Assembly (NCBI GenBank): GCA_946887085.1
Contig: CAMPKG010000116.1
Coordinates: 1-9,436 of the forward strand
Length of the DNA stretch: 9,436 nucleotides
Direction: 5' to 3'
Source: an uncultured Sphingobacteriales bacterium
GTDB lineage: Bacteria; Bacteroidota; Bacteroidia; Chitinophagales; Chitinophagaceae
Within the stretch, counting starts at the first letter, position 1. Every line of letters begins with the position of its first letter. The notes under the pieces were generated by a model that saw only the letters and a list, made by a program, of their open reading frames with translations, ran no database searches and was not told where the DNA came from. The translations under genes and the position numbers were made by a program. Shown here piece by piece: positions 1-5,644 of this stretch.

Positions 1-899
1 ACCTTGTATTGATGGGACAGGATATTGCGGAATACGGAGGGGCTTTTAAAGTGACCGAAGGTTTTGTGCAACAGTTTGGCAAAGATCGTGTACGCAATAC
101 GCCGCTTTGCGAAAGTGCCATAGTAGGCGCTGCACTTGGTCTTTCTATCAAGGGATTCAAATCCATGATGGAAATGCAGTTTGCAGATTTCGTGACGGTG
201 GGTTTCAACCAGATCATCAACAACCTGGCCAAGATCCATTACCGCTGGGGACAGAACGCCGATGTGGTCATCCGTATGCCAACGGGCGGTGGCGTAGGCG
301 CCGGGCCTTTCCATTCGCAGAGCAACGAGGCATGGTTCACGCACACCCCTGGCTTAAAGGTGGTGTATCCATCCATACCTGAGGATGCCAAAGGCCTGAT
401 GATAGCATCGATAGAAGATCCTAACCCGGTTATTTTCTTCGAACACAAGGCGCTCTACCGCAGCATTACCGGAATGGTGCCCGATGACCACTACTCCATA
501 GAAATAGGGAAGGCTCGTCATGTACAGGCCGGCGATGATATCAGTATTATCACTTATGGCGCCGGTGTACATTGGGCAGCAGATTATGCTGCACAGCACC
601 CGGAAATATCCTTTGATATACTTGATCTGCGTACCCTGCTGCCACTAGACTATGATGCAATCCACGCTGCGGTACAGCGAACCGGCAAGATATTGCTGCT
701 ACACGAGGATACGCTTACAGGCGGTATTAGCGGAGAAATATCTGCATGGATATCTGAAAATTGTTTCGAGCTGCTGGATGCGCCTATTGTGCGTTGTGCA
801 AGCCTGGACACGCCTGTACCATTTGCGATTGAACTCGAACAAAACTTCCTGGCGAAAGGCAGGCTGCATGAAAGCGTTCAAAAGCTAATGAGTTATTAA
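1..899 (+). CDS. 2-oxoacid dehydrogenase E1 component, beta-type region (5' truncated by window edge)
   Basis: Thiamine-diphosphate (ThDP) dependent E1 decarboxylates a 2-oxoacid and passes the acyl group to the lipoyl arm of E2 in a cytoplasmic dehydrogenase complex. The frame is open to the left edge (first full codon at 3), so the start is missing. About 298 residues are visible. The order is a transketolase pyrimidine-binding domain (about 1-175) then a transketolase C-terminal domain (about 185-298). Visible landmarks are MGQDIAEYGGAFKVTEG, NTPLCESAIVGAALG, whose Glu (about residue 37) should activate the ThDP aminopyrimidine, and GPFHSQSNEAW with the conserved His (about 104). These resemble branched-chain (2-oxoisovalerate) E1 beta more than pyruvate E1 beta, but substrate cannot be fixed from sequence alone. 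Many Bacteroidota carry E1 alpha and beta fused in one chain of about 660 residues; whether this is a fusion lies outside the window. It probably heads a transcript with the next two genes. Confidence 0.9.
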   Translation, partial: LVLMGQDIAEYGGAFKVTEGFVQQFGKDRVRNTPLCESAIVGAALGLSIKGFKSMMEMQFADFVTVGFNQIINNLAKIHYRWGQNADVVIRMPTGGGVGAGPFHSQSNEAWFTHTPGLKVVYPSIPEDAKGLMIASIEDPNPVIFFEHKALYRSITGMVPDDHYSIEIGKARHVQAGDDISIITYGAGVHWAADYAAQHPEISFDILDLRTLLPLDYDAIHAAVQRTGKILLLHEDTLTGGISGEISAWISENCFELLDAPIVRCASLDTPVPFAIELEQNFLAKGRLHESVQKLMSY

Positions 900-937
900 G
901 CCGGTTTATTATTTTAGTGAGCGAATCTGACAAGCCT

Positions 938-1762
938 ATGCGATCAACTTTTGTTTACCTGTTAGCTTTTGCAGTTTTTCCTGCATTTACATCCTGTAAT
1001 AACAACACAAAGGCAAATAGCGGCGGCCCGATAGTATTGGGCGATCCGGCAACTATCGTAACGGAAACTGATTCGCAATACCTGCAGGATATGGTAATGG
1101 ATTACCTACCTGTAAAAGCACCTGCACCGTTAATTGATACCGTTGCAACATCCCCGCATGTTGACACCGTAAAAGCGGAAACAGCTCTTGCATCGAATAC
1201 TGCACCCGCAGAGGAAACCGCGCCGGCAGGAGCACCACAGGGAAAAGGATTAAAGATCAATCTCAAAGATGTTATCGTTTTTATCCCCGGTATAGAAGCC
1301 AAAGGTTCAGGAACATCTTATCAATTGCGCAGCGGCAGTCTAAACGGAAAAGAAATAAAAATATCGGGAGGCAAGATACAGAAGGTTTCACAGCGCTACC
1401 AATCTGTAGTAGTTGCGAAAAATAGTCTCGGAACATTGGTGCTGGACAACCTGAGTACTACAAGCGGGTGGAAAGAGCTGCGCGGCACGAGCAATATTTT
1501 TTCCATAACAGGCCTTAACGGTAAACCGGCGACGCCTAAAGCTAATGCTACAACCATTCGCAATGCAGTGAATCGCGCCATAAAACGCCAGCGCATGAGC
1601 AGAAAGACTGAACAAAAATGGATCAGCGCATTGCGCAATGTGCGTTCTGCCAACCAAAAGCCATTATCAGTAAAGCTCCGCAGTGTGATGTGGAAGATCG
1701 ATGGCAAGGATTCGAAAGGCAAAGCGTTTTCCAGGCAAATAAGAATCGATTTGCCGATATAG
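938..1762 (+). CDS. Putative lipoprotein of unknown function
   Basis: I do not recognise this family. Starting at the ATG at 938 gives a 274-residue protein with a short basic N-terminus, a hydrophobic stretch and a lipobox-like FTSC, with Cys20 as the predicted lipidated residue. A GTG at 917 is in frame but would put an acidic SESDKP stretch before the signal peptide, so I prefer 938. Phe at the -3 lipobox position is unusual. Residues about 60-104 are a Pro/Ala/Thr-rich low-complexity linker. Residues about 105-200 look beta-rich with many Gly and Ser. Residues about 205-274 are very basic (NRAIKRQRMSRK), ending in a beta-like strand. The residues after Cys20 (NNNTKAN) do not look like a Bacteroidota acidic surface-export signal, so the protein may face the periplasm. 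It begins 38 bp after the E1 gene and ends 13 bp before the next gene, suggesting one transcript. Confidence 0.7.
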   Translation: MRSTFVYLLAFAVFPAFTSCNNNTKANSGGPIVLGDPATIVTETDSQYLQDMVMDYLPVKAPAPLIDTVATSPHVDTVKAETALASNTAPAEETAPAGAPQGKGLKINLKDVIVFIPGIEAKGSGTSYQLRSGSLNGKEIKISGGKIQKVSQRYQSVVVAKNSLGTLVLDNLSTTSGWKELRGTSNIFSITGLNGKPATPKANATTIRNAVNRAIKRQRMSRKTEQKWISALRNVRSANQKPLSVKLRSVMWKIDGKDSKGKAFSRQIRIDLPI

Positions 1763-1775
1763 CTCACTCTATTAC

Positions 1776-2315
1776 ATGAAACGAGAAGCCCTGCCGATTG
1801 TACCTCTTACGGATGACGAGAAAAATCACCTGATGACCATCTACGGGGCTAGATTGCGACATTATTTCTGGGCATATTTTTTCATGTTCATGACGCCGCT
1901 GATGATGATGCGGCATATGTGGGACGACTTCGATGCCCCAACTCACTATGAAAGGTCGGAAGCTCCAATATTTCGCCACACGCTCACTACTTTCGAATAT
2001 AAGTTCTATTCAGTCTTATTTGCCGAAATGCCAATCATCCTCTCGGGCATTTATTTCTACTATCGCAGGGTGCGGCCTTTTAAGAAAGATGCGGAATCTG
2101 GCGTTAAGGAAATAACGACACACCTCGTTACCAATAAGATCTACGCGGAGCACACAGGCCAGTGTTATCTAACCTTGGCGACACCGGGATATATCTACCA
2201 CGAGGTAGACGCAAATCTTTATGGCTCAATAGCCATCGGAGATCAGTTACAACTATACCGCGCTGTCCGTTCTAAATACATATTCTGCCGGAACGGGAAA
2301 TTCACTTTTTTCTAA
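1776..2315 (+). CDS. Hypothetical protein with two transmembrane segments
   Basis: This 179-residue protein is not one I can name. A cytoplasm-like N-terminus (1-27) is followed by a very aromatic and Met-rich hydrophobic segment (about 28-48, HYFWAYFFMFMTPLMMM). A short polar loop comes next, then a second hydrophobic segment (about 76-97) ending in the positive cluster YYRRVRPFKK, which by the positive-inside rule places both ends in the cytoplasm. The C-terminal part (about 108-179) is soluble and looks like a small beta-rich domain: an ITTHLVTNKIYAEH strand, a YIYHEVDANLYGSI stretch, then IGDQLQLYRAVRSKYIF. That last pattern, of the type 'GD-x-hydrophobic ... SKYIF', suggests a small barrel. 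The ATG at 1776 lies 13 bp after the lipoprotein stop, so the two are probably translated from one mRNA. The stop is only 14 bp from the stop of the convergent RidA-family gene, and I see no strong hairpin between them. Confidence 0.7.
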   Translation: MKREALPIVPLTDDEKNHLMTIYGARLRHYFWAYFFMFMTPLMMMRHMWDDFDAPTHYERSEAPIFRHTLTTFEYKFYSVLFAEMPIILSGIYFYYRRVRPFKKDAESGVKEITTHLVTNKIYAEHTGQCYLTLATPGYIYHEVDANLYGSIAIGDQLQLYRAVRSKYIFCRNGKFTFF

Positions 2316-2329
2316 TCGCTGTGCTATCC

Positions 2330-2743
2330 TTAGTCAATGGTCGCAATACACTTCAGCTCAATAGCTATAGGGGTCGGCAGCGAGTTGATCTCTACGGTTG
2401 TCCTGCATGGCTGATTATCTTTAAAGTACTCAGCATACACGCGATTATAAATTGCGAAATCGCGTTTCATATTTACGAGAAACACAGTCACATCTACCAG
2501 CTTGTCCCAGCTGCTGCCGCTCTCTTCCAGTACGATGCGCACATTGTCGAACACATTGCGGCATTGCGCTTCAAAGTCAAACTCGAGGAAGTTGCCATTC
2601 TTATCCAGTTTCAAACCCGGTATCTCGTCACTCACCGTGCGAGGGCCAATACCTGAAAGAAACAAGAGATTGCCAACACGGCGTGCGTGGGGGTATAAGC
2701 CTACGGGCTTGGGTGCTTTATCGGTGGAGATGCGATCTGACAT
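2330..2743 (-). CDS. RidA/YjgF-family protein, probable 2-aminomuconate deaminase
   Basis: The 137-residue length is typical of the RidA (YjgF/YER057c/UK114) family, small trimeric cytoplasmic proteins with active sites between subunits. Landmarks are GLYPHARRVGNLLFLSG at 15-31 (Tyr17 and Ser30 match conserved family positions), FLVNMKRDFAIYN (88-100), and PCRTTVEI at 112-119. Arg114 matches the Arg that binds the substrate carboxylate in E. coli RidA, and Glu129 matches the family's late Glu. The Cys that follows the Arg in classical RidA is Thr116 here, so a generic imine-hydrolase role is not assured. The start lies 30 bp after the stop of the upstream dehydrogenase, which resembles 2-aminomuconate semialdehyde dehydrogenase. 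In the nba pathway of Pseudomonas fluorescens the deaminase that follows that enzyme (NbaF) belongs to this family. I therefore infer conversion of 2-aminomuconate to 4-oxalocrotonate with ammonia release. Family is near certain; specific function rests on context. Confidence 0.88.
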   Translation of the reverse strand: MSDRISTDKAPKPVGLYPHARRVGNLLFLSGIGPRTVSDEIPGLKLDKNGNFLEFDFEAQCRNVFDNVRIVLEESGSSWDKLVDVTVFLVNMKRDFAIYNRVYAEYFKDNQPCRTTVEINSLPTPIAIELKCIATID

Positions 2744-2773
2744 AATTCAAAGTTCAAAAGTAAAAATTCAAAA

Positions 2774-4231
2774 TTACAGCTCTATACAAACATTTTTAGG
2801 CTCTGTAAAAAAGCGTAGAGCTTCCCAACCACCTTCGCGGCCAACGCCTGAACTTTTAAAGCCACCGAATGGTGTACGCAGGTCGCGAAGCAGCCAGCAG
2901 TTCACCCAGATGATGCCGCTATGTACTTTTGCAGCTACACGGTTGGCGCGGCTGACGTCTTGCGTCCATATGGTAGCAGCCAGGCCATAGTCACTGGTAT
3001 TTGCCAGCGTCAATGCTTCATCTTCTGTTTTAAAAGATTGCAGTGCAACCACAGGTCCAAATATTTCTTCCATGTTGGTGCGACATGATGGGCCGAGGCC
3101 TTCAATAATGGTTGGTTCTATAAAGTATCCGTTCTCACAACGGCCTGTTCCCTTCACGGTGTTTCCACCCAGTAGTATTTTACCACCTTCCTGCTTCGCC
3201 GTTTCAATGCAGCTCATCACTTTATCAAAATGCATTTTACTCACTACTGCACCCTGCTTGCTATTTTCGTCCAACGGGTCGCCAACGGTAAGTTTCCCTG
3301 CCCGCGCAATAAACTCTGTTTTGAACTTCTCGTATATGCTCTCCTCTACCAATATACGGCTACCACAGAGGCATATCTGTCCCTGGTTAGCGAAAGAAGA
3401 TTGCAGCGTGGTACGCATCATCTTATCCCAATCGCAATCAGCAAAAATGACATTGGGGTTCTTGCCGCCCAGCTCCAGTGATATCTTCTTGAACATTGGC
3501 GCAGCGGTTGCAGCGATGTCCTTACCTGCACGTGTACTACCGGTAAACGATATTGCTTTTATTTCCGGGTGCGCTACAATAGCCGCACCACAATTAGGGC
3601 CGTTGCCATGCACAATGTTCAGCACGCCTGCCGGTAAGCCGGCTTCTTTGCAGATTATGCTCAGCAAGTAACCCGTCATCGGTGTTATTTCGCTTGGTTT
3701 TGCCACCACGCAGTTACCCGCAGCAAGAGCCGGTGCTATTTTCCAGGTGAACAAATAAAGCGGCAGATTCCAGGGGGAGATGCAACCAACAACGCCTATT
3801 GGCTGACGCATGGTGTAGTTTACAGCCTTGTCTTCCATGTGGTGACTCTCCGTAGAGAAATGCATCAATCCTGTAGCAAAAAACCTGAAGTTGCTCGAAG
3901 CACGGGGAATGTCCACTTTCTTGCTCAGCCACAGCGGCTTACCATTATCGTTTGTCTCAGCCAGTGCAAGCGCATCAAGGTTCTCGTCTATCAGTTCAGC
4001 AATATGGTTAAGGATCTTGAAACGTTCTTCAGCCGGGGTAGTGCTCCATCCGGGGAATGCTGCTTTCGCTGCTCCTACAGCTTCCTCGATGTCTTTTATA
4101 TCGCTATCAGGTATCTGGGAATAAACCTCGCCCGTCGCCGGGTTGATGTTATCCAGGTACTTCCCGCTGAGGGGTGCCTGCAGATCGCCGGCTATATAAT
4201 TGGCAATACGTTCTGGTGCCTGTAGATCCAT
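2774..4231 (-). CDS. Aldehyde dehydrogenase, ALDH8/2-aminomuconate semialdehyde dehydrogenase-like
   Basis: A complete 485-residue NAD(P)+-dependent aldehyde dehydrogenase. Visible catalytic set: Asn155 in the oxyanion-hole motif SPWNLP, Lys178 and Glu181 in VAKPSE (a Glu here usually favours NAD+), the FTGSTRAGK cofactor loop at 229-237, general base Glu253 in LELGGKNP, nucleophile Cys287 in NQGQICLCGSR, and Glu389 in EEIFGPV. The C-terminal stretch NCWLLRDLRTPFGGFKSSG (444-462) is characteristic of the ALDH8/aminomuconate and hydroxymuconate semialdehyde group. Arg449, 162 residues after the nucleophile, fits the position of the substrate-carboxylate Arg I recall in Pseudomonas AMSDH (Cys302/Arg464). 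A second candidate is Arg110 in DIPRASSNFRFFA. Likely reaction: 2-aminomuconate 6-semialdehyde to 2-aminomuconate in 3-hydroxyanthranilate breakdown, with the product taken by the RidA-like protein encoded 30 bp downstream. 2-Hydroxymuconate semialdehyde is the main alternative substrate. The ATG at 4229-4231 gives a normal family N-terminus. Confidence 0.9.
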   Translation of the reverse strand: MDLQAPERIANYIAGDLQAPLSGKYLDNINPATGEVYSQIPDSDIKDIEEAVGAAKAAFPGWSTTPAEERFKILNHIAELIDENLDALALAETNDNGKPLWLSKKVDIPRASSNFRFFATGLMHFSTESHHMEDKAVNYTMRQPIGVVGCISPWNLPLYLFTWKIAPALAAGNCVVAKPSEITPMTGYLLSIICKEAGLPAGVLNIVHGNGPNCGAAIVAHPEIKAISFTGSTRAGKDIAATAAPMFKKISLELGGKNPNVIFADCDWDKMMRTTLQSSFANQGQICLCGSRILVEESIYEKFKTEFIARAGKLTVGDPLDENSKQGAVVSKMHFDKVMSCIETAKQEGGKILLGGNTVKGTGRCENGYFIEPTIIEGLGPSCRTNMEEIFGPVVALQSFKTEDEALTLANTSDYGLAATIWTQDVSRANRVAAKVHSGIIWVNCWLLRDLRTPFGGFKSSGVGREGGWEALRFFTEPKNVCIEL

Positions 4232-4235
4232 GGTG

Positions 4236-4267
4236 CGAAGTTAAGTTCTTAGCCCTTATACTTCAAA
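4236..4267 (-). promoter_or_regulatory. Candidate Bacteroidota promoter for the dehydrogenase-ridA operon
   Basis: On the minus strand, TTTG (4264-4267) is followed after 20 bp by TAACTTCG (4236-4243). The Bacteroidota sigma-ABfr consensus is TTTG, about 19-21 bp, then TAnnTTTG, so the -7 box differs at one position. The box ends only 4 bp before the dehydrogenase ATG, so a transcript from it would be leaderless or nearly so. This is a pattern match without any expression evidence. Confidence 0.3.
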
Positions 4268-4371
4268 ACCGAAGGATGGTGTACTATCTGGCGTCTAAAG
4301 ACAAAACAGCCGCTGAATTGAGAAGAATAAGCCGGACAGCTGTGCAGGGAATATTCAAAAAATTTATGTTG

Positions 4372-4401
4372 GGAATATTAAAACGGATATTTTACTATTC
4401 C
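4372..4401 (-). terminator. AT-rich inverted repeat after the kinase-like gene, possible terminator
   Basis: Arms GGAATA (4372-4377) and TATTCC (4396-4401) pair perfectly. Inside them AAAA (4380-4383) pairs with TTTT (4390-4393), with a short internal mismatch between the two stems and a 6-base loop. The repeat starts 3 bp beyond the kinase-like stop codon, and a run of six T follows on the minus strand near 4357-4362. The stem is AT-rich and the T run is about 10 bp away, so this is a weak intrinsic-terminator candidate. A perfect 10-bp palindrome, CCTGATCAGG (4400-4409), overlaps the stop codon, and GGGAATATT is directly repeated at 4347 and 4371. Confidence 0.35.
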
Positions 4402-4404
4402 TGA

Positions 4405-5481
4405 TCAGGCCACTTCTTTATGCTGTGCAAGCGCTTCCTGCTCTTTCAATAGCTCCACGTTCCAGCTCTTTTGCACGATGTCGGTCACTATCTTATCCAG
4501 GTTCTCGCTGGCTACTTTGATGCCTTCTATGATCAGTACGTTGTCGGGATCGGCGACATCTTTGTCGTTGAACATAGATGCAAGGCCCATGATAGTGGCC
4601 AGTGGCCCGCGAACGTTATGCGAATGAATGGAGGCTATCTCCATCAGCATATTATTCTGCTGTTCTATCCGGAAAAGGCTTTGCTGTTTTTCGGTGACAT
4701 CCTGCAGCGTATTCATCATCGTCACGATGTCACCCGTGGCGTTGAAGCGGAGTTCACCTTTTACGCGCAAGTATTTAACGGCACCATTGACTATGATGCG
4801 AAAATGGAAGCCTTCAAATTTCTTTGTGCTGATAATGCGGTAAATAATATTCTTGGCAGTTTCCTGGTCTGCTGGGTGGATCTTCGCAATGAAACTGTCG
4901 AAGCTAAACTCGGTGCTGCTGGAAATACCATATATATTAGCGGCCTCCTCCGACAGAATGATCTTGTCGGCACGAATATCCCATCGGCAATAGCCGATCT
5001 TAGCGATCTTCTCAGCTTCTGAAAGTTGCCGGTTCTTGTCTTCAAGTTCCTTTTCAGCTTTTACGCGAAGGTCTATTTCAGCCTGAAGTTCTTTTGCCGT
5101 TTTAAAAGCAAAAGCCTTCGGCAGCGTCCTTATGAGTACCAGAACAGTTACTCCGCTGATAACCGCAGTTGCAAACTTCAGCACCGCGCTGAAACGGTAA
5201 ACAGGATACCAGAACAGGATAGCATCTATCAGTTGCGTGAGGCCCGCAGCGAAAATGAACGCCGCAAAAAGTTTGTAAAGATTATTGAAGGCAACGGGTT
5301 GCTTACGGGCAGTGAGAAAACGAATGATGATGAAAGGAATTGCAAAAAAGGCAGCGCATATCGCCAGGTCACTGATGATATATAGCCAGGTATGAAAACC
5401 TGTCCATTGCTTTGATGCCAACCTGGGGACGAAACCCTGGGTATCAAACAAGCCTTTAAAAAAATCTATTACGTGCTCCAT
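4405..5481 (-). CDS. Membrane PAS sensor protein with histidine phosphoacceptor domain but no ATPase domain
   Basis: The ATG at 5479-5481 gives 358 residues; a TTG two codons earlier is possible. Three hydrophobic helices (about 30-56, 68-91, 99-121) resemble the ethylene-receptor (ETR1-type) membrane domain: IISDLAICAAFFAIPFIIIRF keeps the Asp (38) and Pro (49) spaced 11 apart as in ETR1, and FIFAAGLTQLID aligns with the ETR1 motif FIxxCGxTHLI. The Cu(I)-binding Cys and His are Ala79 and Gln83 here. A charged coiled coil (about 125-159) leads to a PAS domain (about 158-264; IGYCRWDI, YGISSS, IHPADQE, LQDVTEKQ). A dimerisation/phosphoacceptor region (about 273-343) follows, with H-box SHNVRGPLATIMGL; His288 is the likely phosphoacceptor and is followed by Asn rather than Glu/Asp. 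The protein ends about 70 residues later without the N, G1, F and G2 boxes of HATPase_c, and only 173 bp separate it from the next gene. It may need a partner kinase, act as a phosphotransfer scaffold, or be a decayed kinase. Confidence 0.83.
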   Translation of the reverse strand: MEHVIDFFKGLFDTQGFVPRLASKQWTGFHTWLYIISDLAICAAFFAIPFIIIRFLTARKQPVAFNNLYKLFAAFIFAAGLTQLIDAILFWYPVYRFSAVLKFATAVISGVTVLVLIRTLPKAFAFKTAKELQAEIDLRVKAEKELEDKNRQLSEAEKIAKIGYCRWDIRADKIILSEEAANIYGISSSTEFSFDSFIAKIHPADQETAKNIIYRIISTKKFEGFHFRIIVNGAVKYLRVKGELRFNATGDIVTMMNTLQDVTEKQQSLFRIEQQNNMLMEIASIHSHNVRGPLATIMGLASMFNDKDVADPDNVLIIEGIKVASENLDKIVTDIVQKSWNVELLKEQEALAQHKEVA

Positions 5482-5578
5482 TAACAAGAATTTGCCCCCT
5501 CTTTCTCTTATGGCTTATATCCTTGTCGGGGAACAAATTTCTGGTAAAACACATTCAATAAAGAACGCAAACGCGCCT

Positions 5579-5644
5579 TTAACAAGAGAATTGAATCTCG
5601 TTAACAAGCGAATAAAGATTCATTAACGAAGCGTTTGGAAAATC
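5579..5644. repeat. Three TTAAC(A/G)A repeats at 22-bp spacing with an embedded dyad
   Basis: TTAACAAG occurs at 5579 and 5601, and TTAACGAA at 5623, each exactly 22 bp apart. The first two 22-bp units match at 15 of 22 positions; the third matches mainly in its first bases and lies in the feoB 3' end, where its TTA is the feoB stop codon. A further TTAACAAG lies at 5481-5488, against the start codon of the kinase-like gene. Between 5579 and 5604 there is an imperfect inverted repeat: TTAAC/GTTAA outer arms and GAGA/TCTC inner arms, with an AA bulge on one side. Spacing near two helical turns would suit a protein binding one face of the DNA. The region lies downstream of feoB and upstream of the kinase-like gene. 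No function is known to me. Confidence 0.4.

Noticed and set aside
1396..1767. Minus-strand open frame (123 codons) opposite the lipoprotein gene
   Set aside because: The plus-strand frame has a signal peptide, a lipobox and operon-like spacing; the reverse frame has none of these.
3072..3671. Plus-strand open frame (199 codons) opposite the aldehyde dehydrogenase
   Set aside because: Fully antisense to the ALDH catalytic domain, with low-complexity composition and no motif.
4174..4404. Small plus-strand open frame (76 codons) between the dehydrogenase and the kinase-like gene
   Set aside because: It overlaps the dehydrogenase 5' end, its last 30 bp form the inverted repeat, and the translation has no recognisable features.
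4232..4404. Remnant of a missing ATPase domain of the kinase-like gene
   Set aside because: I looked for N, G1 and G2 box remnants in this 173-bp gap and found none; the gap is also too short for the domain.
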